63,014 nt of DNA from Methylacidimicrobium cyclopophantes (GCF_902143385.2 NZ_CABFUZ020000081.1:1-63014), one strand, 5' to 3'; shown: positions 47,830-57,273, counted from the first letter of the stretch. Program-made: numbers and translations. The notes: generated by a model not told the origin, from the letters alone.

Positions 47830-48915
47830 ATGAAAGCGACGCAAAAACTCCACGAACTCGGTCAAAGTCTCTGGGTAGACAATATCTCGCGAAAGATGCT
47901 CGATGACGGGACCCTGGAGAGATATATCCGGGACTATTCGGTCACCGGCCTCACCTCGAATCCGACCATTTTCGACCACGCGATTGCAAAGAGCCATCGG
48001 TATGATGAAGCAATCCAGGAGCATGCCTCGCGGGGCCTTCAGGGAGAACCTCTCTTTTTCGAATTGGCCATGGAGGACCTGCGGAGAGCGGCGGAGCTGT
48101 TTCGTCCTATCTATGAAACGACGCAAGGAATCGATGGTTGGGTTTCCTTGGAAGTGTCTCCGCTTCTGGCGTACGACGCCAATCGCACTCTGGAGGAAGC
48201 AAAGCGGCTCCACGGCAAGATGGGTTGTCCCAACCTGTTGATCAAGATCCCGGGCACCCGAGAAGGTCTGCCTGCGATCGCGGGGGCGATCGCCGACGGC
48301 GTTTCCATTAACGTGACGCTCCTCTTCTCGGCGGAACACTATCTCGCCGCCGCCGACGCCTACATGACCGGTCTCGAGCGGCGAAGGGCGGCGGGGCTTC
48401 CCTTGGATGCGGTCGCTTCCGTGGCCTCCCTATTCGTCAGCCGGTGGGACAAGGCGATTCTGGGCAAAGTTCCCGAGCGTCTCCGGAACCAGTTGGGGAT
48501 TGCCGTGGCCAAGCAGACCTATCGAGCCTATCGGGAGCTTCTCGCTTCCGATCGCTGGCGGTTGTTGGAGAAGGCCGGGGCCAGGCCGCAGCGGCTTCTC
48601 TGGGCCAGCACAGGAACCAAAGATCCATCGGCATCCGATATCCTCTACATTCGTGCTCTTGCGGCCCCCGACACGATCAACACGATGCCGGAAGAGACGC
48701 TTCTGGCCTTTGCGGATCATGGAGAGATCGGAGAGCTTTTGCCGGCCGACGGCGGCGATGCCGCTAGGCTGCTCGCCGAGTTTCGTGACGTTGGAGTCGA
48801 CGTTGCTGCGCTGGCCGCACAGCTCCAACGAGACGGAGCCGATTCCTTCGTCTCTTCCTGGAAGGATCTCCTTCGCTCGCTCGCCGAACGGAGCGCCCTT
48901 TTGCAGCACGCCTAG
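47830..48915 (+). CDS. tal: Transaldolase
   Basis: Moves a dihydroxyacetone unit between sugar phosphates in the pentose phosphate and related carbon-fixation cycles. The 361-residue protein opens LGQSLWVDNISRKMLDDGTL. It has DYSVTGLTSNPTIFDHAI, the Schiff-base Lys in NLLIKIPGTREGLPA, SINVTLLFSAEHYLAAADAY and WASTGTKDPSASDILYIRAL. This is the long transaldolase subgroup that in some bacteria is fused to glucose-6-phosphate isomerase; no such fusion is seen here. Confidence 0.95.
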   Translation: MKATQKLHELGQSLWVDNISRKMLDDGTLERYIRDYSVTGLTSNPTIFDHAIAKSHRYDEAIQEHASRGLQGEPLFFELAMEDLRRAAELFRPIYETTQGIDGWVSLEVSPLLAYDANRTLEEAKRLHGKMGCPNLLIKIPGTREGLPAIAGAIADGVSINVTLLFSAEHYLAAADAYMTGLERRRAAGLPLDAVASVASLFVSRWDKAILGKVPERLRNQLGIAVAKQTYRAYRELLASDRWRLLEKAGARPQRLLWASTGTKDPSASDILYIRALAAPDTINTMPEETLLAFADHGEIGELLPADGGDAARLLAEFRDVGVDVAALAAQLQRDGADSFVSSWKDLLRSLAERSALLQHA

Positions 48916-48916
48916 C

Positions 48917-48960
48917 GGGTTGCGCTTCTGGGGAAAGCGCGACCCTTCCGGCGGCTTTTT
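48917..48960 (+). terminator. Putative terminator at the tal/inositol-phosphatase convergent junction
   Basis: An eleven-pair stem (one G-T) joins GGGTTGCGCTT (48917-48927) to AAGCGCGACCC (48935-48945) around a G-rich loop. TTCCGGCGGC and a run of five T residues follow at 48956-48960. It begins two bases after the tal stop. The T-run is ten bases downstream of the stem, so strength is uncertain. Confidence 0.45.
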
Positions 48961-49002
48961 GAGGCGTTGTTCGAGAAAGAGGAGCGGATGGCGTCGGACG
49001 AG

Positions 49003-49794
49003 CTACTCCTCGAGGCGCAACCCGCTTAAATCGAGTACGCCATTGGTGGCCGTGACGCGGAAGGTATCGCTGCCCGCATTGGGAAACTGGTGGATTGTGC
49101 CGCCCGCACTCTGGAGAAGCAGGACCCCGGCCGCAATATCCCAGAGATGGATCTCCTGTTCTAAGTAGGCGTCGATCCTTCCAGAGGCCACGTAGGCCAA
49201 GTCGAGCGCCGCCGAGCCGGTCAATCGCACCTTCCGAACCCTGGGGACCAGGTATTGAACGAGGCGCAGCCCCTGATCAATGCCCGCCCGGCTGCGGGAG
49301 AAGCCGACGACACAAATCGATTCGGAAAGGCGCGCGCGCCCGCTGGAGGTGATCGGCTTGCCGTTTAGGCGTGGGGACCGATTCCCTTCGACGGTGAACA
49401 GTTCTTGGCGGATCGGATCGTAGATTACGCCTACCAAGGTCTGACCCTCGTACCGAGCGGCGATCGATGTGCAAAAATGGGGAATCCCGTAAGTGAAGTT
49501 GACCGTGCCATCGAGGGGGTCGACGATCCATTCGATTGTTCCGGTCGGCGATCCCTCCTGACCCTCTTCCCCCAAGATCCGATGGTCGGGGAAGTCGGCG
49601 AGGATCGTGCGGGAAATCAGATCCTGGCATCGCTTGTCCGTTTCGATCTTGAGGTCGTAGGTCTTCTCCTCGGAGACGACCACCGGCTCTCCGAAATTCC
49701 GTCGGAGGAGATCGCCGGCAACCAAAGCCGCGTCGACGGCCGTCCGGGCCAATTGGGCGGAGAGCGCGCAAAGTTCGGGGGAGAGATGGCTCAT
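49003..49794 (-). CDS. suhB: Inositol monophosphatase family protein
   Basis: Mg2+-dependent phosphatase acting on inositol phosphate or related sugar phosphates; some members bind RNA polymerase as SuhB. In the 263-residue protein metal-binding motifs are DLKIETDK, RILGEEG, WIVDPLDGTVNFTYGIPHF and HLWDIAAGVLLLQSAGG, with GSAALDLAYVASGRIDAYLE. ATG at 49794 is the natural start; the frame is open to 49890 without support. Substrate unknown. Confidence 0.9.
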   Translation of the reverse strand: MSHLSPELCALSAQLARTAVDAALVAGDLLRRNFGEPVVVSEEKTYDLKIETDKRCQDLISRTILADFPDHRILGEEGQEGSPTGTIEWIVDPLDGTVNFTYGIPHFCTSIAARYEGQTLVGVIYDPIRQELFTVEGNRSPRLNGKPITSSGRARLSESICVVGFSRSRAGIDQGLRLVQYLVPRVRKVRLTGSAALDLAYVASGRIDAYLEQEIHLWDIAAGVLLLQSAGGTIHQFPNAGSDTFRVTATNGVLDLSGLRLEE

Positions 49795-49810
49795 GGGCGG
49801 ATTGGGGAAG

Positions 49811-49990
49811 TTAGAGAAGAAGGGGCGAAGTCGAGCTCCGCTGTTGCGCTTCCGCGGAAAAAAAGAGCAGCGAGTAGATTCGGGAAACACCCTGTTCCGG
49901 CATGGTCACTCCGTATACTGCATCGGCTGCCGCCACGGTAGGGCGATTGTGAGGGATGATCAAGAATTGTGACCGGCAACGCGGCGCAAG
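49811..49990 (-). pseudogene. Decayed C-terminal remnant of an SMC-type chromosome segregation ATPase
   Basis: The frame reads SQFLIIPHNRPTVAAADAVY, then GVTMPEQGVSRIYSLLFF, and stops at 49811. This is the very end of SMC proteins (SQFLxITHNxxTMxxADxLYGVTMxxxGVS). The usual Walker B helix with LDEADAALD is not found upstream. A neighbouring frame shows a degraded DLRRVAGHN just before the break, suggesting frame decay. Nothing else of SMC (P-loop, coiled coil, hinge) is in the 338-base interval between suhB and the next gene at 50133, which otherwise holds no supported gene. Confidence 0.55.
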
Positions 49991-50132
49991 TCCTTGGTTT
50001 TCGCCATGGGGAGGTCCGGAATGCCGAAATGGAAAGATCCAGCGGAGCAAAGGAGGGGAAGCGCGGTCGGGAGCTTTCCTTTCGGATAGGCGTTCTCGCA
50101 ATTCGGATGGAAAGTCGAAGAGCCGCTTCCCC

Positions 50133-50717
50133 TTATGGGCAAGCAATTCCCAGCAGGCGGTAGGCCGTCCTCTGGAGCGGAGCGGAATGGAATTGCCCGT
50201 TTGCGACCATGGCTTGCAGGGCGCTTCGTCCTTGGCTTCGCAGCTCGTACTGCGCCCAGAGGAGAGCTACGCAGAGAGTTTCTTCCTCGGAAAGTCCCAG
50301 CTTGGGAAGCTCGGCATAAGGGCTCGAAAAGGAGAAATAATGGAGGAAGCGAAATTCATTGCCCTGAGAGACAAAAAGGAGGTTGCCGCGCCGCTCGTTG
50401 CCTCTCTCGATCACATAAAAGAAAGTGCGTTTTTCGCAGAGAGAGGGTCCCACCAGATCGTGGGTGCAGTCGAAGGCCAAGTAGCTTCGAACGAAGAGTT
50501 GATTCCCTTCCGGCAGGGTATCGAGGAAGCGAGCGAGCCGTTCCGTCAAAAAGGGCGTCATTGCGGCTCTCCGTCCTTCCGCGGAGGTCGGAGGCAACAA
50601 GAGACATAGTCCGAAGAAAGCGATTGCCGGTGCGATGCCGCACAACCACGAAAGCCGACCTCGGGGCCGGCTGCCTCCTGCAGGGAATGGGAAGGGGGAA
50701 GGGTGCATCGAAGTCAT
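50133..50717 (-). CDS. Secreted protein of unknown function
   Basis: A 194-residue protein. A Pro-rich N-terminus is followed by a signal-peptide-like segment (LSWLCGIAPAIAFFGLCLLL). The mature part contains MTPFLTERLARFLDTLPEGN and a beta-rich FFYVIERGNERRGNLLFVSQ. It ends with helices (EEETLCVALLWAQYELRSQG). No family recognised. It starts 24 bases after the stop of the gene upstream on the same strand, so it probably belongs to the ymdB cluster. Confidence 0.6.
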   Translation of the reverse strand: MTSMHPSPFPFPAGGSRPRGRLSWLCGIAPAIAFFGLCLLLPPTSAEGRRAAMTPFLTERLARFLDTLPEGNQLFVRSYLAFDCTHDLVGPSLCEKRTFFYVIERGNERRGNLLFVSQGNEFRFLHYFSFSSPYAELPKLGLSEEETLCVALLWAQYELRSQGRSALQAMVANGQFHSAPLQRTAYRLLGIACP

Positions 50718-50740
50718 GGAGAGCTTTGCCCGAATCTCCT

Positions 50741-51541
50741 CTACGGACCCGCCGAGGTTTCCGTTGGTTTCGCCCGTCGATAATCCACAAGTTCGATATG
50801 CTGGCGTTCATGCCGGGACGCAAAGGGAATTCGAACTTGGTAATGAAACGTCACTGTTTTGGGGACATAGCCCAATGGCGAGATCCGCTGGGCCACGTAG
50901 AAGAAATCCAGGTGCTCGAAGCGCACGAGAAACCAGGCGACATTGACCGGTTCGGCCAGGAAAGCCTGCGTTTCCAGGATCGAATAGTCGCGCGCGCTTA
51001 CGTGCATCTGCCCATGCACATGGTTCAGGAGCTTTTCCAGGGGAGTTCGATAGGGCTCATCGGGCTTTCCGGCGAAGGCGAGGCGATAGGCCGGTTCCCC
51101 ATGCCAGTTCCCGTGACCGAGCAGGACCACGTGGAAGCGGGGGACGGCTTTCCGGAAAGAGTAGACCGTCTCGATACCTCGCCTGGCCTGCTTCACTTCC
51201 GCCTCTGCGGCCGCCCGCTTGGCTTTCTCGTCACCGGGCGCGTCCGTGAGGATCAGCGCATGGCTGTTTGGACGAATTTGGACGACGACACGGGAGCGGC
51301 GGCGGGTTGCATTGTCCCGCCCCAGCGCCTCGATGTCGATCTGCTCGAGGAACTGGTAAGCATTCAGCTCGTGCGCAAGCGCTTCCTGTTTCGCGACCAT
51401 CCGATCGACGATCGAAGAAAGAGAGGGGGGAGAGGAGGGGGCCGGCGGAGCTTCCGCAGCCATCGCGCCCAAAGGGGCGGTCAGCAAGCAGAGGGCCGCG
51501 ATTGCGCAACCAGAAAACGGCTTCGAGTCGGGAAGCCGCAT
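50741..51541 (-). CDS. Secreted protein of unknown function, possibly LolA-like fold
   Basis: A 266-residue protein. The signal peptide (CAIAALCLLTAPLGAMAA) precedes a Pro/Ser linker and a helix, SIVDRMVAKQEALAHELNAY. Alternating beta strands follow (FLEQIDIEALG, SRVVVQIRPNSHALILTDAP, FHVVLLGHGNWHGEPAYRLA, VAWFLVRFEHLDFFYV). That run of amphipathic strands after a helix resembles outer-membrane lipoprotein-sorting folds, but this is only an impression. AGGAG lies five bases before the ATG. It follows ymdB by eight bases. Confidence 0.6.
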   Translation of the reverse strand: MRLPDSKPFSGCAIAALCLLTAPLGAMAAEAPPAPSSPPSLSSIVDRMVAKQEALAHELNAYQFLEQIDIEALGRDNATRRRSRVVVQIRPNSHALILTDAPGDEKAKRAAAEAEVKQARRGIETVYSFRKAVPRFHVVLLGHGNWHGEPAYRLAFAGKPDEPYRTPLEKLLNHVHGQMHVSARDYSILETQAFLAEPVNVAWFLVRFEHLDFFYVAQRISPLGYVPKTVTFHYQVRIPFASRHERQHIELVDYRRAKPTETSAGP

Positions 51542-51549
51542 AGGCACTC

Positions 51550-52329
51550 CTAAATGGAAAGTTGGATCGGTTCGATCTCGAGAGCCCGCCCGGAAACGTC
51601 ATCCAGGGTGAGCAAGACGCCGTCGGCTTGGAGACCTTTCGTAGCCAAGCCAAAGCGTTGAGGCAAGAGCGTCACATACTTCTGGATGACCGAATTTACG
51701 TCGCGCCCGATCACCGAATCGTGCGCCCCGCAAAACCCCGCATCGGTTAGATATGCGGTGCCTCCTGGAAGAATCTTTCCATCCGCAGTTTGCACGTGGG
51801 TGTGCGTCCCCACGACTGCGGACGCCTGTCCATCCAAGTATCGACCGAATGCGATCTTTTCCGAAGTTGCCTCCGTATGAAAGTCCACGAGAATGCAAGG
51901 AGTCTCCCGCCGAACGGCTTCCAAAACGGGATGCACCGCCAGGAAGGGGTTGTCCGTCAGCGGCCCCATGAAGGTCCGTCCGAGAACGCAAAGAACGCCG
52001 AGTTTTTTCCCGTTCCCTTGGACGACGATCGACCCGCTGCCTGGTGTATTCGGTGGATAGTTGAGCGGGCGGAGGAGACGCGGCTCGTCGGCAAGGAACG
52101 GTACGATTTCCCGCTGATCCCAAGCATGATCGCCGAGCGTGATGACATCCGCGCCGTAGCGCAGCAGCTCGTAAGTGATCTTAGGCGTGATCCCGTTGCC
52201 GCCGGCCGCATTCTCTCCATTGACGACGACGAAATCAACCGTCGTTTTTTGGCGAAGCCGGACGATCGCTATGCGGACGACCTCCCGACCGGCTTCCCCG
52301 ACGACATCGCCTAAGAATAATACCTTCAC
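51550..52329 (-). CDS. ymdB: YmdB-family metallophosphoesterase
   Basis: Calcineurin-like phosphoesterase; characterised members act as cyclic-nucleotide phosphodiesterases that affect biofilm and sporulation decisions. In the 259-residue protein metal ligands lie in FLGDVVGEAGREVV, VNGENAAGGNGIT, LGDHAWDQ, VDFHTEATSEKIA and GTHTHVQTAD. It ends GVLLTLDDVSGRALEIE. GTG at 52329 gives the canonical start VKVLFLGDVVG; GTG at 52359 is an alternative. First gene of a three-gene minus-strand cluster. Confidence 0.92.
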   Translation of the reverse strand: MKVLFLGDVVGEAGREVVRIAIVRLRQKTTVDFVVVNGENAAGGNGITPKITYELLRYGADVITLGDHAWDQREIVPFLADEPRLLRPLNYPPNTPGSGSIVVQGNGKKLGVLCVLGRTFMGPLTDNPFLAVHPVLEAVRRETPCILVDFHTEATSEKIAFGRYLDGQASAVVGTHTHVQTADGKILPGGTAYLTDAGFCGAHDSVIGRDVNSVIQKYVTLLPQRFGLATKGLQADGVLLTLDDVSGRALEIEPIQLSI

Positions 52330-52410
52330 CGAGCCAGCGTCGTCTCTCGCTGACCCCACCGACAGGAGAAGAACGAGAAGAGCGACCTTCCTCCAAGCAA
52401 CGGGATTCGG

Positions 52411-52725
52411 CTAGCGCCGATCCCGCTTCCGGAAGCCTCCCGAACCCGATCCGGAGCCCGACGGAGCAAAACGCTCCTCTTTCGGTTTGGCCTCGTTTAC
52501 GACCAGACTTCTTCCTTCGACCTTCGCTCCATGCAGCTTGTCGATTGCCGCCTTGGCTTCTTCCGGGCTCTCCATCGTGACGAAGGCAAAACCACGGGAC
52601 TGCCCGGTCATCCGATCGATGATGAGATTCACTTCCGTGACTTTTCCATGCTGGCTAAAAAGCGCCCGAACGTCTTCCTCTCGATGAGAGAAAGGGAGGT
52701 TCCCGACATACAGTCTTCTATTCAT
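52411..52725 (-). CDS. RRM-type RNA-binding protein
   Basis: A 104-residue protein with one RNA recognition motif. RNP2 is LYVGNLPF near residue 4, RNP1 is RGFAFVTM, and DRMTGQSRG and KVEGRSLVVNEA complete the fold. A Gly/Ser/Arg tail (GSGSGSGGFRKRDRR) ends it, as in cyanobacterial and verrucomicrobial glycine-rich RNA-binding proteins often linked to cold response. AAGGA precedes the ATG. 212 bases separate it from glcE, where I see no gene. Confidence 0.93.
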   Translation of the reverse strand: MNRRLYVGNLPFSHREEDVRALFSQHGKVTEVNLIIDRMTGQSRGFAFVTMESPEEAKAAIDKLHGAKVEGRSLVVNEAKPKEERFAPSGSGSGSGGFRKRDRR

Positions 52726-52937
52726 GCAATCTTTCCTTGATTCAAACACATCCTATCTGCCGGGTCTCCCCGATCGCAGCGGCCCTTGAGGAAAGCACGG
52801 CTCATCCTTGATGCCGATCTTCTCTCGCAGACCTCGTTCACGATCCCATATCGTCGGAAAGAGTCAAGGGGAAAGCGGGATCTCCAGAGGCCTCCGATTC
52901 GGCGGGAGCGTGGTTCGCGGAACGTGCGGTGGGCCGG

Positions 52938-54008
52938 CTATAACGTTTCGTAGAGGCGCCCCGGATTGAGAATGCCTTCGGGATCAAAGGAATGCTTGAG
53001 CCGCTTGTGAAGGGAGAGAAGGTCGGGATCGATCGGCTGCCGGTGGCATTGGCCGGAGTCGAAAAGCATGGCATGGCCTCCTTTCTCTCGGGCCCAGTTC
53101 CAGACCATGGCGGGCTCGGCAAGCCCTTTCCACCAACGCTGCGCTCCGCCCCAATCGAGAAAGAGGGCGCCTCTGCCCGGAGCGAGAGGCAGGGTCGCCG
53201 GGGGGACCGAAAGTCTCCAGAGCGGGCCGGGCTCGGAGAAAAAGGGGTGTGTCTGTTCCCGGACGGACTCCCAAAAGGAGTCGGCGTCGGCGAGGCGGTC
53301 GCCGCCGATCCGGTTGGTCGCAGCCTGGAGCGCTCCCTCCGTTCCGTGGAAGCGGAGGAAGAGCCGTTCGCCATCGTGGCAGGCGGCGGTGAGCGGAAAT
53401 GGTTGGGCCGCTAGCTCGACCAGGAGTTGGATGGCCGCTTCCGCGCTTTCCTTTCTAGCAAGGGTTTCCGAGACCGGCGGCTTTGGATGCACTTTGAGGC
53501 TGACCTCGAGCAAAGCGCCAAGGGTGCCCTGCGCTCCGGTGAGAAAGCGTGCCACATCGTATCCGGCCACATTCTTGATTACTTCCCCGCCGAATCGGAG
53601 AACTTGGCCCCTTCCGTCGAGTACGCGTACGCCCAGGACGAAGTCCCGAGCCGCACCCAAGAAGGGGCGAGCCGGGCCGGAAAGGCCGCAGGCGATGGTT
53701 CCGCCCAAGGTTGCGGCCGATCCGAAGGACGGTGGCTCGAAGGGGAGCCATTGTCCGTGTGCGGCGAGTAGGCGGTGAATCTCGACTAGGGGAGTGCCGG
53801 CTCGTGCGGTCAGGACCAGTTCGGTCGGCTCGTAGCGGATAACGCCCCGATGCCCTAGCAACGAAAAACGTCGCCCCTCGACGCCTCGTCCCCAAAAGGG
53901 CTTCGTATCCCCCCCGATAAGGTAGAGCGGCGTTTTCGCATCGTGGGCTTGCCGCATCCCCTCCGCCAAGGCCGCGGTCAGATCCTGATCCTCATCCTCA
54001 TTGCCCAT
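52938..54008 (-). CDS. glcE: Glycolate oxidase subunit GlcE (FAD-binding)
   Basis: FAD-binding subunit of the three-part glycolate dehydrogenase. In the 356-residue protein the PCMH-type FAD domain shows TPLYLIGGDTKPFWGRG, LAAHGQWLPFEPPSFGSAAT, LGGTIACGLSGPARPFLGAA and FGGEVIKNVAGYDVARFLTG. The end is FDPEGILNPGRLYETL, as in GlcE. AAGGA lies before the ATG. It is the last gene of the pckA-glcF-aceA-glcD-glcE run, 117 bases after glcD. Confidence 0.9.
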   Translation of the reverse strand: MGNEDEDQDLTAALAEGMRQAHDAKTPLYLIGGDTKPFWGRGVEGRRFSLLGHRGVIRYEPTELVLTARAGTPLVEIHRLLAAHGQWLPFEPPSFGSAATLGGTIACGLSGPARPFLGAARDFVLGVRVLDGRGQVLRFGGEVIKNVAGYDVARFLTGAQGTLGALLEVSLKVHPKPPVSETLARKESAEAAIQLLVELAAQPFPLTAACHDGERLFLRFHGTEGALQAATNRIGGDRLADADSFWESVREQTHPFFSEPGPLWRLSVPPATLPLAPGRGALFLDWGGAQRWWKGLAEPAMVWNWAREKGGHAMLFDSGQCHRQPIDPDLLSLHKRLKHSFDPEGILNPGRLYETL

Positions 54009-54125
54009 ATCGTTCCTTTCTCCACGGGATCGGATCGTCAAACGAACTCCTCTCGGTACAATCTGGCTCGGGTAAACGGCGAAAGCCGGAGGAGCTTTCT
54101 GGAAGAGGCGACGAGAGCCTTCGCA

Positions 54126-55679
54126 TCAGAACCGCTCGATCTCGGGAAACGGGACTTTCCCCTGATGGACGTGCATGGCCCCCAATTCGGCGCAGCGATG
54201 GAGCGTGGGGACCGCCTTTCCGGGATTGAGAATGCCGTGAGGATCAAACGCCGTTTTGATTCGATGGAATTGCCGCAGCTCCGGCGCGCGAAACTGGAGG
54301 CACATCGGATCGAGTTTTTCCGCTCCCACGCCATGCTCTCCGGTGATGACGCCTCCGAGCTCCACGCAGAGCTCCAAGATGCGTCCCCCGAGCTTCTCCA
54401 CCCGCTCGAGCTCTTCGGGCCGACTCGCATCGTAAAGGATCAACGGATGCAGATTGCCATCTCCCGCATGGAAGACATTGGCCACCCGCAGTCCGTATGC
54501 ATTCGAAAGTTCGGCGATGCGGCGCAGGGCTGCGGGAATGGCCCGACGAGGAATCGTGCCGTCCATACAGTAGTAGTCGGGCGCGATCCGGCCGACGGCA
54601 GGGAATGCGGACTTTCTCCCTTTCCAGAGCAAAAGCCTCTCCTCTTCGGAAGAAGAGAGGCGAAGAAAATTCGCCCCGCTCTCCCGCAGAGAGTCCTCGG
54701 CGAGGGCAATTTGGTCCTCCACCTCCTCGGGTAAGCCGTCGAGCTCGCAGAGCAGGAGGGCGGCGGCATCCACCGGATAACCCGCATGGACGAAATCCTC
54801 GGCGGCCCGAATGGCCAAATTGTCCATCATTTCCAAGGCGGCCGGCATCAATCCTCGCCCGATCAGCAGTCTGACGGCTCGCGCGGCGGATTCGACCGAC
54901 GGGAAAGCCGCAAGGATGAGCCGCGAGGAGGGCGGCCGCGGCAGGAGCCGGACCGTCGCTTCGACGACGACTCCCAGGAGCCCTTCCGATCCGATGAACA
55001 AGGCGAGCAGATCGAAGCCCGGCGAGTCGAAACCCTGCGCTCCGAGAGTCAGCAAGTTCCCCTTGGCGGTCACGATCTTTACGGAAAGGACGTTGTGAAC
55101 GGTCAATCCGTATTTGAGGCAGTGGAGGCCCCCTGCGTTTTCCGCGATGTTGCCTCCGATGGTGCAGGCGACTCCGGACGAAGGGTCGGGCGCGTAGAAG
55201 AGACCGTAGGGAGCCGCCGCCTCCGAGATCGCCCGATTGGTGACCCCGGATTCGACCCGTGCCGTCCGGTTGAGCGGATCGACCGCGAGGATGTTGCGAA
55301 AGCGGGCCATGCTGAGGACTAAGCCGTCCTTCCGAGGAAGAGCGCCCGCCGACAAGCCGGTGCCGGCCCCGCGGGGTATGACGGGCAGGCGGACTTCTTC
55401 GCAGATGCGGAGGATTTCCTGCACTTGCGCCACCGTCTCCGGGATCGCAACGGCCAGCGGGAGCTGTCGGTAGGCGGTGAGTCCGTCACACTCGTAGGGG
55501 CGGAGCTCCTCGGGCTTGGAAAGGAGGGCGCCTTCGGGAAGGGCCTTGCGCAGCCGCTGCAAAATGTCTTCTGGCGGAAGGGCTGCCGGTGAGATGGCCG
55601 GCGGCTCCGGCCGCGGGGTCGCTTGCGTCGGCCGGTCGTCCGGGCGACGGAACAACCAAGGGAAACGCAAAGAAATCAC
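54126..55679 (-). CDS. glcD: Glycolate oxidase subunit GlcD
   Basis: Catalytic FAD subunit that oxidises glycolate to glyoxylate. In the 517-residue protein ECDGLTAYRQLPLAVAIPET, VIPRGAGTGLSAGALPRKDG, SSGVACTIGGNIAENAGGLH and FIGSEGLLGVVVEATVRLLP form the FAD domain. The C-terminal part has VFHAGDGNLHPLILYD, GGVITGEHGVGAEKL and FDPHGILNPGKAVP. The N-terminus is Pro-rich and its start is uncertain: GTG at 55679 is used, GTG at 55754 is possible. Confidence 0.93.
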   Translation of the reverse strand: MISLRFPWLFRRPDDRPTQATPRPEPPAISPAALPPEDILQRLRKALPEGALLSKPEELRPYECDGLTAYRQLPLAVAIPETVAQVQEILRICEEVRLPVIPRGAGTGLSAGALPRKDGLVLSMARFRNILAVDPLNRTARVESGVTNRAISEAAAPYGLFYAPDPSSGVACTIGGNIAENAGGLHCLKYGLTVHNVLSVKIVTAKGNLLTLGAQGFDSPGFDLLALFIGSEGLLGVVVEATVRLLPRPPSSRLILAAFPSVESAARAVRLLIGRGLMPAALEMMDNLAIRAAEDFVHAGYPVDAAALLLCELDGLPEEVEDQIALAEDSLRESGANFLRLSSSEEERLLLWKGRKSAFPAVGRIAPDYYCMDGTIPRRAIPAALRRIAELSNAYGLRVANVFHAGDGNLHPLILYDASRPEELERVEKLGGRILELCVELGGVITGEHGVGAEKLDPMCLQFRAPELRQFHRIKTAFDPHGILNPGKAVPTLHRCAELGAMHVHQGKVPFPEIERF

Positions 55680-55857
55680 AAGAGAGGATTGCTCGGAAAT
55701 TCCTCCGTTTGCAACTTGGGGCCGAGTCTTGCCGGGTAAGAATTTCTTCGGCACCGGCCGGAAGGTCTACCGCCGCGATCCGGATCTATCGACGTCCTAG
55801 GAGATCCTTTTCCGGGACGACTGGCGGCCCGACACCGCTTTTCGTTTTCAAGCCGCT

Positions 55858-57135
55858 TCAAGAAAACTGTTCTGTCTCGGTGGAGCCGCTCAAGGCGCTC
55901 GTTGCGCTGGAGGAGCCGTGAATCGTCATGTTCACCAGATCGAAATAGCCGGCACCGACTTCGCGCTGATGGCGCGTGGCCGTGTAGCCCTCCTTTTCCG
56001 CTGCGAATTCGGCTTCTTGGAGTTCGACGTAGGCTGCCATGTGGCGCCGCGAGTACTCTTTGGCTAGATGGAACATGCTGTAGTTGAGGACATGGAATCC
56101 GGCCAGCGTAATGAACTGGAAGCGGTACCCCATTTCCGCCAGATCGTCTTGGAAATGCGCAATGGCCGTCTTGTCCAACTGCCTCTTCCAATGAAAGGAG
56201 GGGGAGCAGTTATAGGCCAAAAGCTTGCCGGGAAACTTCGCATGGACCGCTTCGGCGAATTGCTTGGCTTGCGCGAGGTCGGGCTTGGAACTTTCGCACC
56301 AGAGGAGGTCGACGTAAGGGGCGTAGGAGAGGGCCCGGGCGATCGCCTGCTCGATCCCCGCCCGGACGCGGAAAAAGCCTTCCGAGGTTCTTTCTCCCGT
56401 CAGGAAGGGATGGTCGCGCGGATCGATGTCGGAGGTGATTAGGCTAGCCGAGTCGGCATCGGTCCGCCCGATCAAGACGGTGGGCACGTCGCATATGTCC
56501 GCCGCGAGCCGCGCTGCGAGAAGCTTGGCGATCGCTTCCTGGGTCGGGACCAACACTTTTCCACCCATATGACCACATTTCTTGGCGGAAGCCAGTTGGT
56601 CTTCCAGGTGAATTCCCGCAACTCCCGCCGCGATCATTTCCTTGGCCAGCTCGAAGGCGTTGAGGACGCCTCCGAAACCCGCCTCCCCGTCGGCGACGAT
56701 GGGCAGAAAGAAATCGATTCGGTGGTCCCCCTCCATCCAAGCGATTTCGTCGGCTCGCTTGAGCGCGTTATTGATCCGTCGGATCAGGCGAGGCCCCGAG
56801 TTCGCAGGGTAGAGCGACTGATCCGGATACATCGTCTCCGCTTCGTTGGCATCGGCGGCCACTTGCCAACCCGAGAGGTAGATCGCTTTCTGGCCCGCCT
56901 TGGCCTGCTGTACCGCCTGGTTGCCCGTAAGGCAGCCGAGCGCGCCGACAAATCGCTCCGTCTGCAATAGCTTCCAGAGCGTCTCGGCCCCCCGGCGGGC
57001 CAGCGTCTGTTCAATCCTGAGCGAGCCGCTGAGACGAACGACCGCTTCGGCGCTATAAGTTCTTTCGATTCCTTTCCAGCGAGGGTTGGTATTCCACTCT
57101 TCGCCGATTTGCTTGACTCGTTCTTCCTCTTTCAT
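55858..57135 (-). CDS. aceA: Isocitrate lyase
   Basis: Cleaves isocitrate to glyoxylate and succinate, reversibly. In the 425-residue protein the active-site motif KKCGHMGGK has its catalytic Cys at residue 187. [57 protein letters not shown] and [17 protein letters not shown] are all typical, and [20 protein letters not shown] ends the fold. No malate synthase is seen nearby. It lies between glcF and glcD, an unusual place. Confidence 0.95.
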   Translation of the reverse strand: MKEEERVKQIGEEWNTNPRWKGIERTYSAEAVVRLSGSLRIEQTLARRGAETLWKLLQTERFVGALGCLTGNQAVQQAKAGQKAIYLSGWQVAADANEAETMYPDQSLYPANSGPRLIRRINNALKRADEIAWMEGDHRIDFFLPIVADGEAGFGGVLNAFELAKEMIAAGVAGIHLEDQLASAKKCGHMGGKVLVPTQEAIAKLLAARLAADICDVPTVLIGRTDADSASLITSDIDPRDHPFLTGERTSEGFFRVRAGIEQAIARALSYAPYVDLLWCESSKPDLAQAKQFAEAVHAKFPGKLLAYNCSPSFHWKRQLDKTAIAHFQDDLAEMGYRFQFITLAGFHVLNYSMFHLAKEYSRRHMAAYVELQEAEFAAEKEGYTATRHQREVGAGYFDLVNMTIHGSSSATSALSGSTETEQFS

Positions 57136-57224
57136 CGCATTTTTCCGTGGAAAAAAACTTCTCGGGATGCCGGACCCGAGGGGAATGTCCGTCGGGGAGC
57201 CTCTTTGAGATTTTTCGATCCTCC

Positions 57225-57273
57225 GCTTTCCGCTGCGCAATCGGAAGGAGGAGATCCCCGCCTAGCGGAAAGC
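57225..57273 (-). repeat. Perfect 10-base inverted repeat between glcF and aceA
   Basis: GCTTTCCGCT (57225-57234) and AGCGGAAAGC (57264-57273) are exact reverse complements 29 bases apart. They lie in the 227-base interval between the glcF stop and the aceA ATG, the widest gap inside the glycolate block. A regulator site, an internal promoter region or an mRNA-processing stem are all possible. Confidence 0.4.

Noticed and set aside
49956-51553. Long plus-strand open frames antisense to the secreted-protein genes
   Set aside because: They are shadows: Arg/Gly/Ser-rich, no domains, while the minus-strand frames have signal peptides and a good ribosome site.
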